A program made the translations under genes and the position numbers. Under the pieces are notes generated by a model. The model saw only the letters and a list, made by a program, of their open reading frames with translations. It searched no databases and was not told the DNA's origin. Positions 43,038 through 51,175 of a stretch of DNA of 64,000 bases are shown here, one piece after another. The stretch spans positions 1 to 64,000 of the forward strand of contig CAYJJU010000005.1 of NCBI GenBank assembly GCA_964370635.1, read 5' to 3'. The stretch's first letter is position 1; each line of letters begins with the position of its first letter. The stretch comes from SIG603 sp964370635. GTDB lineage: Bacteria > Bacillota > Clostridia > Oscillospirales > Acutalibacteraceae.

Positions 43038-44387
43038 TTGAACACGAATTTAGGCACCGAAAAAATATCAAAATTGTTATGGACCTTAAGCGTACCTGCC
43101 ATAATGGGAATGCTAAGCGGAGCGGTTTTAAATGTTATAGACCGAATATTTGTAGGAAGTGTGGACGAGTACGCACTTACCGCCGTCGGAATTACCATGC
43201 CACTGCAAGTGCTTCAAATGGCTTTTGTCCTTTTAATAGGTGTGGGCGCTGCCTCTCTTATCTCCATAAAACTTGGCGAGGGCAAACCCGAAACCGCAAA
43301 CGACATACTTTTTTTGGCATTTAAATACATCTTTATAAGCCTTACGGCCTTTAGCATTATCTTTTTAATTTTTTTAGACCCTATTTTAGGCTTTATGCAA
43401 ATTCCGCAAAGCGCATACCAAATGGCAAAAGAGTACATAGTTATAATCGTGGTAGGCGGCATTATAGGACTTCCGGGTTACTGCCTTTCAAGCCCATTAA
43501 GGGCGGTGGGCAAGGCAAGTGTCACCATGAGAATTATCATTATAACCACAATATTAAACATAATTTTAAACCCAATTTTTATTTACGCCTTAAATTTAGG
43601 AGTTGCGGGCGCCGCAATAGCCACCGTAATTTCTCAGGCTGTGCTTACAGCTTATATCATTTACTATTTTGCAAGGGCAAAAAATCTGCCTGCAAAACTC
43701 CATTTTAAAAAAAGCGGAGAAAACACAAAAGGCCTTTTGCTTGAAATTTTAAAAGTCGGCTCTCCCTCTTTTTATGTTCAAATTTTTGCAACGGCGGTAA
43801 ACACTTATGTTAACATCCAAATTGTTTCCTATGGAACAGATTTAGACATAGGCGCATTTACCATAGCCGCCACAATTTTTTCTGTTTATAACATGCTCGT
43901 AAACGGAATAGCGCAGGGAAATCAGCCAATATGCGGATTTAATTTTGGCGCAAAAAATTACGACAGGGTGTATAACTCGCTTAAATTATCTTTAATTTAC
44001 AGCTTTATTTTGTCCACGGCACTGTTTGTAGCCTGCATGCTCACCCCTTATATACTCGTAAGGCCCTTTGCAGACAGCCCTGCGCTTATAGATGCAGGCA
44101 TGGTCGCAACTCGCTGGTATATGCTTATGATTCCTTTAATGGGTTTACAACTTATAAGCTCACAATATTTTCAGTCCATCGGCAAAACCGTGCTTACCAC
44201 AATACTGCTACTTTTAAGATACGGCCTGCTTTTAGCGCCATTTATCGCAATTTTAGCCCCACTTATGGATATTACCGGCATATATATAGCTTATGCAGCT
44301 TCTAACTTTGTTGCCGCTGTAATTGCAATTTTCTTTATAATAAAAGAGCTCTTCCGCCTTAAAAAAATGGCAAAAGAAGCTCTTTAA
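43038..44387 (+). CDS. MATE family efflux transporter, second paralogue
   Basis: About 449 residues with twelve helices. No ATG is available; a TTG at 43038 lies 11 bases after AAGGAG, and an earlier TTG at 43029 is only 2 bases from it, so the former is preferred. LLWTLSVPAIMGMLSGAVLNVIDRIFVG and GNQPICGFNFGAKNYDRV are typical of the DinF/MepA-like clade. A TATAAT box at 42993-42998 precedes it. Substrate unknown. Confidence 0.87.
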   Translation: MNTNLGTEKISKLLWTLSVPAIMGMLSGAVLNVIDRIFVGSVDEYALTAVGITMPLQVLQMAFVLLIGVGAASLISIKLGEGKPETANDILFLAFKYIFISLTAFSIIFLIFLDPILGFMQIPQSAYQMAKEYIVIIVVGGIIGLPGYCLSSPLRAVGKASVTMRIIIITTILNIILNPIFIYALNLGVAGAAIATVISQAVLTAYIIYYFARAKNLPAKLHFKKSGENTKGLLLEILKVGSPSFYVQIFATAVNTYVNIQIVSYGTDLDIGAFTIAATIFSVYNMLVNGIAQGNQPICGFNFGAKNYDRVYNSLKLSLIYSFILSTALFVACMLTPYILVRPFADSPALIDAGMVATRWYMLMIPLMGLQLISSQYFQSIGKTVLTTILLLLRYGLLLAPFIAILAPLMDITGIYIAYAASNFVAAVIAIFFIIKELFRLKKMAKEAL

Positions 44388-44398
44388 TGTAAGTTTTA

Positions 44399-45055
44399 TT
44401 AACCTGCGGCGTCACCGGTTATGGAAACAAGTTCTATCTCACCGCTTTTTTCATACTCTACAGATAAAAGCTCTATTGCACGCTCTCTATAAAGTATCAT
44501 GGTTCTGTATGAGTACTCCATCGCACCCGCAGTTCCTAAGTCTTGTGTGTCCTCTTGGAATTGGTCAAGATAAATCGGCACTTCGCCTATCCACGCTTGC
44601 TGTTCAATTTCAAACTGCTCTGTGTCTTCTTCATCGAGTAAGCCTAGCACCTTGGTGTATGTATAATTCATCTGAGTTTCCCAGTGTGCTGTAGCCATGC
44701 CAATGACTTCCATTTGAGACTGAGTGCTTAAGTCCTCTTCGTTTTCTGCAATGTACTGTGCGTCGATGGGGTTTTCATTAAACGCCTTTACAAATTCGTC
44801 GTCGCCTGTAGGCATTGGAAGCTCTTCTGAGTAGCTAAGCTCCTCCTCGCCCTCTATTACGGGCACTTCGACTTCTTCCTCACTTTCTGACTCTTCACCG
44901 CTCTCCTCCTCAGGTGTTGGCTCTGGTGTGGGGTCTGCGCTTTCCTCGCTCTCAGGTGCAGGGGTTGCAGAAGCCTCTCCTAAGCTGGAATTGCACGCAG
45001 CAGTTCCCATTAACAATGTGCATGCAAGCAAAATATAAATTAATTTCTTTAACAT
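44399..45055 (-). CDS. Acidic lipoprotein of unknown function
   Basis: A 218-residue predicted lipoprotein: signal helix LIYILLACTLLMGTAAC with the lipid cysteine at 21. A Pro/Glu/Ser linker of about 50 residues follows (TPEPTPEEES-type, very acidic). The C-terminal ~130 residues are helical with several Gln/Glu-rich segments (EEDLSTQSQMEVIGMATAHWE). No enzyme motif is seen. It converges with the MATE gene, 11 bases between stops. Confidence 0.72.
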   Translation of the reverse strand: MLKKLIYILLACTLLMGTAACNSSLGEASATPAPESEESADPTPEPTPEEESGEESESEEEVEVPVIEGEEELSYSEELPMPTGDDEFVKAFNENPIDAQYIAENEEDLSTQSQMEVIGMATAHWETQMNYTYTKVLGLLDEEDTEQFEIEQQAWIGEVPIYLDQFQEDTQDLGTAGAMEYSYRTMILYRERAIELLSVEYEKSGEIELVSITGDAAG

Positions 45056-45172
45056 AACTAACTCTCCTATGTTTTTTTGTAATATAAACTATATCATATA
45101 TTATGTAAATTAGCAAATATAAAAATTTTAACAAACTATAAACTTTAATTCTCAATTAAAATTGGAGGTCTT

Positions 45173-45718
45173 ATGAAACTTTTTGAAAAAACAAATGACA
45201 GCAAAACCATATTTGACGGCAAAATCATCAAGGTAACTTTAGACGAGGTCACCCTTGAAAACGGACAAAACGCCAAAAGAGAAGTGGTTCACCACGGTGG
45301 AGGAGTGTCTGTTTTAGTGCTAGACGACAAGGACGAGGTATTTTTTGTAAGGCAGTTTAGGTATCCTTATAAAGAGGTGGTGCTTGAAATACCTGCAGGA
45401 AAGCTTGAACCGGGCGAAGACCCGTTTGAAGCAATGAAAAGAGAGCAAAGAGAAGAGACAGGGACTACCGCTTCGGCATATACTTATCTAGGGAAGCTTT
45501 ACCCCACGCCGGGCTACTGCGGTGAAATAATAAGAATTTGGGCGTGCAGGGCCGAGAGCTATTTAGACATGGATTTAGACGAGGACGAATTTATTGAAAT
45601 AGAAAAAATCCACATAGAAAAAGCCTTTAATATGGTAATGGAAGACCTTATACCCGACTCAAAAACGCAGGTGGCTATAATGAAAGCCTATGCGCTATAT
45701 AAAGAAAACAAAATTTGA
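45173..45718 (+). CDS. Nudix hydrolase, ADP-ribose pyrophosphatase-like
   Basis: Hydrolyses nucleoside diphosphate sugars, most likely ADP-ribose, to nucleotide and sugar phosphate. It has 181 residues; the Nudix box GKLEPGEDPFEAMKREQREETG spans residues ~82-103 with the full Gx5Ex7REVxEExGU pattern (Glu pair intact). VFFVRQFRYPYKEVVLEIPAGK before the box and a Pro at the position after it (LYPTPGYC) fit the ADPRase subgroup. GGAGG lies upstream of the ATG. The structured spacer starts 4 bases after its stop. Confidence 0.9.
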   Translation: MKLFEKTNDSKTIFDGKIIKVTLDEVTLENGQNAKREVVHHGGGVSVLVLDDKDEVFFVRQFRYPYKEVVLEIPAGKLEPGEDPFEAMKREQREETGTTASAYTYLGKLYPTPGYCGEIIRIWACRAESYLDMDLDEDEFIEIEKIHIEKAFNMVMEDLIPDSKTQVAIMKAYALYKENKI

Positions 45719-45721
45719 TTG

Positions 45722-45898
45722 GAGATTAGTTTGAAACAAGTTCAAACTATCTCTAATTTATGCACCGCACAGTTTGTAACTGCGTTACAACGTGCGATGT
45801 GCGAATAATACTCTTGTCATTCCTTGTGCTGTACGTAAGAGTGTTATCACTTTAATTAAATTTTATGCCGACGTACAGCGGCGGAATGGAGTATTATT
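45722..45898 (+). promoter_or_regulatory. Three consecutive long hairpins forming the leader of the hexapeptide-repeat gene
   Basis: Hairpin 1: GAGATTAGTTTGAA/TTCAAACTATCTC (45722-45735/45741-45753), 13 pairs, 5-base loop. Hairpin 2: GCAC-CGCAC-AG-TTTGTAAC against GTTACAA-C-GTGCG-AT-GTGC (45762-45780/45784-45802). Hairpin 3: AATAATACTC, CATTCC and GCTGTACGT (45804-45836) against ACGTACAGC, GGAATG and GAGTATTATT (45871-45898), 25 pairs. The third stem ends at the base before the ATG and contains the whole GGAG ribosome binding site. Hairpin 1 could also terminate the Nudix transcript, although no T-run follows. Confidence 0.75.
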
Positions 45899-46573
45899 AT
45901 GAAAAACCTTTTAAAAACTAACGAAATTTTAGACTGCACAAAAACTCTTGCAAAAAAATATTTTGAAAGCTGTGAGTATCCTTGGCAAATTTTACCCAAA
46001 ATCAGTGATATGGTGGTTGAAATTGGAAAAAGCCTTGATATGTCGCAGTATATAGAGGTCGAAAAAAACGTGTGGGTGTCAAATTCGGCTAAAATTTACC
46101 CTAACACCTATATCGCAGCACCTTGCATCATAGGACATAACACCGAGGTACGCCCCGGTGCATTTATAAGAGGCAGTGTTTTAGTTGGAGAAAACTGCGT
46201 TGTCGGCAACTCTACAGAGCTTAAAAATGTCGTGCTTTTTGACAATGTACAAGTGCCTCATTACAACTATGTAGGCGACTCCGTCTTAGGCTACAAGGCA
46301 CATATGGGAGCAGGCGCCATCACGTCTAATGTAAAACAAGACAAAAGCCTTGTCAGCATAAAATCTGTAAGTGAAAAAGTGGACACGGGTCTTAAAAAAT
46401 TTGGCGCTATTTTGGGCGACAATGTAGAAATTGGCTGTAACACAGTACTAAACCCCGGCACTGTGATAGGAAAAAATGCAAGGGTTTATCCTCTTTCAAT
46501 GGTAAGGGGCTTTGTGCAAAGCTCGCACATTTTTAAATCCATGGATGAAATCACACAGATAAATGAAGTTTAA
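45899..46573 (+). CDS. Left-handed beta-helix (hexapeptide repeat) protein, GlmU-like
   Basis: A 224-residue protein related to the acetyltransferase half of GlmU but without the pyrophosphorylase domain. The N-terminal ~55 residues are helical. Hexapeptide turns follow: VSNSAKIYPNTYIAAPCIIGHNTEVRPGAFIRGSVLVG, then NSTELKNVVLF near 107 and HMGAGAITSNVK near 138, a GlmU-type signature with the Asn-rich turn. Acceptor is unknown; an acetyl transfer to a sugar nucleotide or an amino sugar is an inference. The gene is a single unit whose start codon touches the end of a long mRNA hairpin, so translation is probably controlled. Confidence 0.78.
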   Translation: MKNLLKTNEILDCTKTLAKKYFESCEYPWQILPKISDMVVEIGKSLDMSQYIEVEKNVWVSNSAKIYPNTYIAAPCIIGHNTEVRPGAFIRGSVLVGENCVVGNSTELKNVVLFDNVQVPHYNYVGDSVLGYKAHMGAGAITSNVKQDKSLVSIKSVSEKVDTGLKKFGAILGDNVEIGCNTVLNPGTVIGKNARVYPLSMVRGFVQSSHIFKSMDEITQINEV

Positions 46574-46623
46574 ATTTGAAGCGGAGGATTTTCGCCTCCA
46601 TTCTCAATTAAAAGGAGTTTCAT

Positions 46624-48309
46624 ATGTATGAAATAGTAGATGCTATACTAAATTCGCCGTTTATCACATTTTTAATGCTCATGATAAGGGCGCTTACCGC
46701 ACTCGTCACAATTTACGTGGTGTGGAGCTGTTATGCGTCGTTTAGGCGTGGCATAAGATACACAACCCCTCTTGTCGTGTTAAAAGACGTGTATACAGAC
46801 GATATTTATCCTGTTGTATACTGGGAAAATTCCATAGGGCGAAGCAGGAGTAGCGACATAAGAATTAACGACAACAGCGTGTCTCGTGACCATGCCGTGC
46901 TTTTTAGGCGGGACGAGGGCTGGTTTGTCAGCGACACGGGCTCTAAAATGGGGCTTACCCTAAACGGTGAGGAAGTAGAAAAGGACGAGCTTATTGGAAT
47001 AGGCGATGTTTTAAATATAGGCATGTCGTCCTTAAAGCTTTTAAACACAGCGGACGCAGACCCTAAAAAGCGCTATAAAACCTTTAATAGCAGAAAATCT
47101 TCCTCGCTTATCCCCATGCTTTTGACTAGTTTAGTTCATATATTTTTAGGTTTTCAGCTATGTTTTGGCACTGGCGTTTTCAGGCCTGATGCACTTGTAA
47201 TTTTAGTCGCGCTTTTAGCCCTTTCTTGGACATTTTACTACTTATCCACACGCTTTTTAAACAGGGTGAGCTTTGAGGTTGAAACCGTCGCACTGCTTTT
47301 AAGCGGCATTGGTTTATTTTTGCTTTCGGGCAGGACGGTTTTAGACGTTGTCACACAGTTTACCGCCCTTGGAATAGGCATAGTAATTTTTCTTTTTTTA
47401 ATTTGGTTTATGGCAGACCTTAAACGGGTCATGAAATTTCGCTTAGTCTTTGCCATAGGCTCTATACTATTTTTTGTCGCAAACCTTGTTTTAGGCTCTA
47501 CGATAAACGGCTCTACTAACTGGATAATGATAGGACCTGTCAGCATTCAGCCATCTGAGCTTATCAAGATAGCCTTTATAATAGTCGGCGCCTCCACCCT
47601 AGACAGGCTTCAAACCAGAAAAAACATAGGTGAATTTATTTTGTTTGCAGGAATTTGCATGGGCTTTTTATTTATTATGCGAGATTTTGGCAGTGCATGC
47701 ATTTTCTTTATGACATTTTTAATTATATCGTTCATGCGCTCAGGTAACCTTAGAACCATAGCTCTTATAATTGCGGCGGCGGTTTTCGGCGCAATGCTTA
47801 TCATCTACTTTATGCCCTATGTCGCACAGCGTTTTGAGGGCTGGCTCAATGTGTGGGACCATATAAACGATAGTTTGGGATATCAACAAGTAAGGGCACT
47901 CACCTATATAGCAAGCGGCGGCCTTTTTGGAATGGGGCTTGGAAACGGCTACCTGCACCACGTTGCGGCGGCGGAAAACGACTTGGTTTTCGCCCTGATG
48001 AGCGAGGAGCTAGGGCTTTTACTAGCACTGGGAGTAATGCTTGCAATTTGCCTTTTTGTGCTTTATGCAAAGTCGGTATCGTCAAAGACTAGGTCGGCTT
48101 TTTACTCCATCACCGCATGTTCTGCGGCAGGCTTGCTTTTATTTCAAACAGCACTTAATGTATTCGGCGCAACAGACGTCTTGCCGCTTACAGGTGTAAC
48201 CCTTCCTTTTATCAGCATGGGCGGCACTAGCATGATGTCTGTATGGGGCTTGCTTGCATTTATTAAGGCATCGGACGAAAGGGTCTATGCCGCAAGAAGG
48301 AGGAAATAA
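46624..48309 (+). CDS. FHA-domain SEDS (FtsW/RodA/SpoVE) cell-wall polymerase
   Basis: Membrane glycan polymerase that makes peptidoglycan from lipid II. It has 561 residues: one N-terminal helix (~15-40), a phosphothreonine-reading FHA domain (~60-145) with GRSRSSDIRINDNSVSRDHAVLF and VNDxGSKMG-like SDTGSKMGLTLNG, then about ten helices of the SEDS fold. NGSTNWIMIGPVSIQPSEL and RDFGSACIFFM, and the C-terminal LPLTGVTLPFISMGGTSMM are clear SEDS signatures. The next gene, four bases on, is its class B PBP partner. The FHA fusion implies control by a Ser/Thr kinase, none of which is in the window. Confidence 0.92.
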   Translation: MYEIVDAILNSPFITFLMLMIRALTALVTIYVVWSCYASFRRGIRYTTPLVVLKDVYTDDIYPVVYWENSIGRSRSSDIRINDNSVSRDHAVLFRRDEGWFVSDTGSKMGLTLNGEEVEKDELIGIGDVLNIGMSSLKLLNTADADPKKRYKTFNSRKSSSLIPMLLTSLVHIFLGFQLCFGTGVFRPDALVILVALLALSWTFYYLSTRFLNRVSFEVETVALLLSGIGLFLLSGRTVLDVVTQFTALGIGIVIFLFLIWFMADLKRVMKFRLVFAIGSILFFVANLVLGSTINGSTNWIMIGPVSIQPSELIKIAFIIVGASTLDRLQTRKNIGEFILFAGICMGFLFIMRDFGSACIFFMTFLIISFMRSGNLRTIALIIAAAVFGAMLIIYFMPYVAQRFEGWLNVWDHINDSLGYQQVRALTYIASGGLFGMGLGNGYLHHVAAAENDLVFALMSEELGLLLALGVMLAICLFVLYAKSVSSKTRSAFYSITACSAAGLLLFQTALNVFGATDVLPLTGVTLPFISMGGTSMMSVWGLLAFIKASDERVYAARRRK

Positions 48310-48312
48310 AAG

Positions 48313-49647
48313 ATGAAAACAACCGGACGACGCTCTCTAGTGCTTTATATACTGCTTGCAGGGTTTGTTTTTGGCATGTCCTACCTCTTATTCAATGTTT
48401 TCACGCAGGGCGGCAAATGGATAGCCCAGCCCTATAACGGACATATTTACGCAGACACGGCAACGGCAGAACTTAAAGACATAGTGGACAGAAATAATGT
48501 GCTTTTAGCAACAAGCGAGGACGGCTCACGTATTTATAGCGAAAATGAGTCGATAAGAAAATCTACGCTTCACACCTTAGGCGACAGCAGTGGTTATATA
48601 GGCACGGGAATACAAAGCACCATGCTTTACGAGCTTGTGGGTTATAATCCCATTACGGGGCTTAACGCAATGCCTTTGCCTGTCGATAATTTAAAGCTTA
48701 GCCTAGATTCAAGCTTAAATTCCATAGCCTACAGTGCATTAAACGGAAAAAACGGCGCTGTACTTTTATATAATTATGAAACAGGCGAAATTTTATGCAA
48801 GGTAAGCACCCCCACCTATGACCCTATGAACGTGCCTGCTAACTTGTCAGAGGATGCGCAGTACGAAGGCGTGTTCCTTGATAACACCATATCATCAAGC
48901 TACACTCCGGGCTCAATATTTAAGACGGTGACGGCGGCTTCAATGATGGAAAACATGGCAGACTGGGACAGCAAAATCTACAACTGTCAAGGCGAAATGA
49001 GCGTGGGAGCAGACACTATTACCTGCCTTGCAAGCCACGGAGACGTTAATATAAACGAGGCCTACGGGCAGTCTTGCAACATATTTTTTGCAAATGCCGC
49101 AATGGAGCTTGGAGATGAAAAACTCACTAAAACCGCCGAAGATTTTGGTTTTAATGAGAGTTTTAATTTAGGTGAATTTGGCACCGCAAAGAGCACTATT
49201 GATTTAACTAATGTAGAACAAGTAAATTTAGGCTGGGCAGGTGTTGGACAGTACACAACTCTTACAAACCCCATGCACATGCTAATGCTTGCAGGCGCGG
49301 TGGCAAACGGCGGAGAGTACGTACACCCCACGGTTTTATTTAATAACCCCACTTCAAAGACAAGGCTTATGGACAGCGAGACGGCAAATAATTTATCAAA
49401 GCTCATGAGACAAACAGTTTCAAATTATTACGGCGATTACCTATTCCCTGCCGACATGCAAATTGCGGCAAAAACAGGCACCGCAGAGGTAGGAGCGGAT
49501 AAGGAGCCGAATTCATGGATAATAGGCTTTTCCCAAAACGAAGACACGCCTTATGCATTTTCCATAGTGGTAGAAGAGGGAGGCTTTGGCCTAAGCACCG
49601 CAGGAAGCATAGCAGCAAGCTTACTTTCACAGCTTGAAAGCAATTAG
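48313..49647 (+). CDS. Class B penicillin-binding protein, PBP2/PbpA type
   Basis: Transpeptidase that cross-links peptidoglycan, 444 residues with one N-terminal membrane helix (~9-28). The dimerisation part is short. The catalytic motifs are SIFK at 201-204, SCN at 254-256 and KTGT at 387-390, all intact. The pairing with a directly preceding FHA-SEDS gene matches the pknB-linked RodA/PbpA pairs of Firmicutes and Actinobacteria. Eleven bases after its stop the hairpin repeat copy C begins with a terminator beyond. Confidence 0.92.
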   Translation: MKTTGRRSLVLYILLAGFVFGMSYLLFNVFTQGGKWIAQPYNGHIYADTATAELKDIVDRNNVLLATSEDGSRIYSENESIRKSTLHTLGDSSGYIGTGIQSTMLYELVGYNPITGLNAMPLPVDNLKLSLDSSLNSIAYSALNGKNGAVLLYNYETGEILCKVSTPTYDPMNVPANLSEDAQYEGVFLDNTISSSYTPGSIFKTVTAASMMENMADWDSKIYNCQGEMSVGADTITCLASHGDVNINEAYGQSCNIFFANAAMELGDEKLTKTAEDFGFNESFNLGEFGTAKSTIDLTNVEQVNLGWAGVGQYTTLTNPMHMLMLAGAVANGGEYVHPTVLFNNPTSKTRLMDSETANNLSKLMRQTVSNYYGDYLFPADMQIAAKTGTAEVGADKEPNSWIIGFSQNEDTPYAFSIVVEEGGFGLSTAGSIAASLLSQLESN

Positions 49648-49648
49648 A

Positions 49649-49700
49649 AAATCCGAAGGATTTCACCACCACTCTTCACTTTTCACTCTTCACTTTTCAC
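49649..49700. repeat. Dispersed small hairpin element, copy C, with heptamer array
   Basis: Stem AAATCC/GGATTT with loop GAA (49649-49663), then CACCACCACTCTTCAC and alternating CTTTTCA/CTCTTCA heptamers to 49700. Compare 22019 and 39764. Confidence 0.65.
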
Positions 49701-49702
49701 TA

Positions 49703-49735
49703 AAAAAAGGGCGCTCACATCGGAGCGCCCTTTTT
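49703..49735. terminator. Bidirectional terminator
   Basis: GGGCGCTC/GAGCGCCC (49709-49730) with A-run before and T-run after, serving the PBP gene on plus and the lipoprotein gene on minus. Confidence 0.88.
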
Positions 49736-49738
49736 TAT

Positions 49739-50227
49739 TTACGCATAAAAGCCTTTAAAGCTTTCGTTTAAATCATTCATGTAGTCTATTGCATTTTCGT
49801 TTGTATAGTCGCCGCCTACTATCATTATATATTTTCCGCTATCGCTTAATGTTGCTTTGATTTCTGTGTCTAGGCTTATAAAAAATCCATTTTCTTTTAT
49901 GGAATTTACTATTTCGTTTGCCCTGTCGTCCATATTTTCCAAATCGTACTCATAGATTTCACAGCTTATGCCCACTTCGTCTACAGAGTAAAAATATTTT
50001 TGTCCGTCTATGGCCGAAATAAAATCGTATGACATTTCAGATGCATTGCCTGCAATCAAGTTTTTATCTTCAAAATACTCTTCCATGCCCTCTAGGTTAT
50101 TGTCATACTCCTCAAATGCGACATCTTCTTTCTCGTATTCAAGCACTGCAAGCTCTGTAGTTGTAGAGCCACAAGCGGTAAGTAAAAGTGAAAGTGCCAC
50201 TATAACAGCAAATATTGTTTTTTTCAT
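49739..50227 (-). CDS. Small lipoprotein of unknown function
   Basis: A 162-residue predicted lipoprotein: signal peptide KKTIFAVIVALSLLLTAC with the lipid Cys at 19, then a short acidic linker (VLEYEKEDVAFEEYDNN) and a ~100-residue mixed alpha/beta domain with no known motif. It resembles many small Clostridial lipoproteins with a DUF4358-like C-terminal layout (YMIVGGDYTNEN-like), but that is not certain. Its start has ATGAAAAAAAC with weak upstream ribosome binding. Confidence 0.7.
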   Translation of the reverse strand: MKKTIFAVIVALSLLLTACGSTTTELAVLEYEKEDVAFEEYDNNLEGMEEYFEDKNLIAGNASEMSYDFISAIDGQKYFYSVDEVGISCEIYEYDLENMDDRANEIVNSIKENGFFISLDTEIKATLSDSGKYIMIVGGDYTNENAIDYMNDLNESFKGFYA

Positions 50228-50480
50228 AAAAATTACTCCATTTCTTTTTGTCCTTAATTAATTATTATAAGCTTTTTATCGTAAAAAGACAATAGCCAGT
50301 CTAATTACAAATGCATTTAAGTGTCAAAAAAAATTATTTTGTCGACAAAATACAACAGAATATTGTGTTTAAACGCTGTATAATGATATCAAACCACAAT
50401 AAGTTGTATAAAAAATAAAAATATCTTTTAAGTTGACACAAAGTTTCAAAATATCGATAAAATCTAAAAATTAAATAAGT
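50228..50480. other. AT-rich gap
   Basis: About 250 bases between the lipoprotein start and the tRNA terminator. I see no ORF or stable fold; it should hold the lipoprotein promoter. Confidence 0.4.
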
Positions 50481-50509
50481 AAAGCAACTTCAGATAAAGA
50501 AGTTGCTTT
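50481..50509 (-). terminator. Terminator of the tRNA operon
   Basis: AAAGCAACTTC/GAAGTTGCTTT, 11 pairs with a 7-base loop, and AT-rich tail on the minus strand, 5 bases past the tRNA-Glu CCA end. Confidence 0.75.
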
Positions 50510-50513
50510 ACTA

Positions 50514-50588
50514 TGGTGACCCGTACGAGAATCGAACTCGTGTTACCGCCGTGAAAGGGCGGTGTCTTAACCGCTTGACCAACGGGCC
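50514..50588 (-). tRNA. tRNA-Glu (anticodon TTC)
   Basis: 75 bases including encoded CCA. Acceptor GGCCCGT/ACGGGTC with one G-T pair, D-loop GGTCAAGCGGTTAAG, anticodon stem CCGCC/GGCGG with loop CTTTCAC (anticodon TTC), and T arm ACGAG-TTCGATT-CTCGT. All arms pair. Second gene of a two-tRNA unit. Confidence 0.96.
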
Positions 50589-50593
50589 GAATA

Positions 50594-50670
50594 TGGTAGC
50601 GGCAAATGGACTTGAACCATCGACACTCCGGGTATGAACCGAATGCTCTAGCCAGCTGAGCTATGCCGCC
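50594..50670 (-). tRNA. tRNA-Met (anticodon CAT)
   Basis: 77 bases including encoded CCA. Acceptor GGCGGCA/TGCCGC-type pairing, D arm AGCTCAGCTGGCTAGAGC, anticodon loop TTCATAC (CAT) and T arm GATGG-TTCAAGT-CCATT. The acceptor stem is fully paired at position 1-72, which fits the elongator rather than the initiator form. Confidence 0.95.
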
Positions 50671-50708
50671 ATATAAAGTGTCGTGTTATTTACCACCGCG
50701 ACTTTGAC

Positions 50709-50737
50709 ATTATATTATGCTTTTTAGAATTTGTCAA
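50709..50737 (-). promoter_or_regulatory. Consensus promoter of the tRNA unit
   Basis: On the minus strand TTGACA (50732-50737), 17 bases, TATAAT (50709-50714), about 30 bases ahead of the tRNA-Met 5' end. Perfect in both boxes, as expected for stable RNA. Confidence 0.9.
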
Positions 50738-50922
50738 CTGTTTTTTTAATTTTATTATTTATTTTTTTATTTTTTTGCTTAAATTAAACTTAATATTCTT
50801 TATTTTTTTGCAAAAATGAATTTAATTTTACAAGATTTAGATAAAAATTCATTTTATTTTACGGAATATTTTGTTTAAAAATTGAGAATATATTATTAAT
50901 AAAAGAAAGAAGGAAAGAATTT

Positions 50923-51117
50923 ATGATTGACTACAAAAAAATGTACCTAGAAATTTTTACAGCGGCAGAAAAAGCAATAAAACTATTAGGCTCTTCAGAC
51001 TCACAAAACATTGGTCTGAACGCCTCTAAAGCTTCGATTATTTTAATTGAAAGTCAATTAGAATGCGAAGAAATATATTTAAACGGCGAAGATAGTCAAA
51101 TCAGGCTTATCGGCTAG
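50923..51117 (+). CDS. Small protein of unknown function next to the phage cluster
   Basis: A 64-residue helical protein (MIDYKKMYLEIFTAAEKAI...) with AGAAGGAAAG about 7 bases before the ATG. It is acidic, lacks membrane segments and is bounded by the AT-rich tRNA promoter region and a bidirectional terminator. No family recognised. The regular hydrophobic spacing looks coding, and the ORF ends right before the hairpin at 51129. Confidence 0.6.
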   Translation: MIDYKKMYLEIFTAAEKAIKLLGSSDSQNIGLNASKASIILIESQLECEEIYLNGEDSQIRLIG

Positions 51118-51128
51118 TGCGCATTTTT

Positions 51129-51166
51129 GGGCTGTCGTAAATGGTGAAAATCATTTGCGACAGCCC
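51129..51166. terminator. Bidirectional terminator at the left edge of the phage cluster
   Basis: GGGCTGTCGTAAATG and CATTTGCGACAGCCC form a 14-15 bp stem with one mismatch; T-rich on the plus side. It ends the 64-residue gene and the last phage gene at 51176. Confidence 0.82.
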
Positions 51167-51175
51167 CCTTTATTT

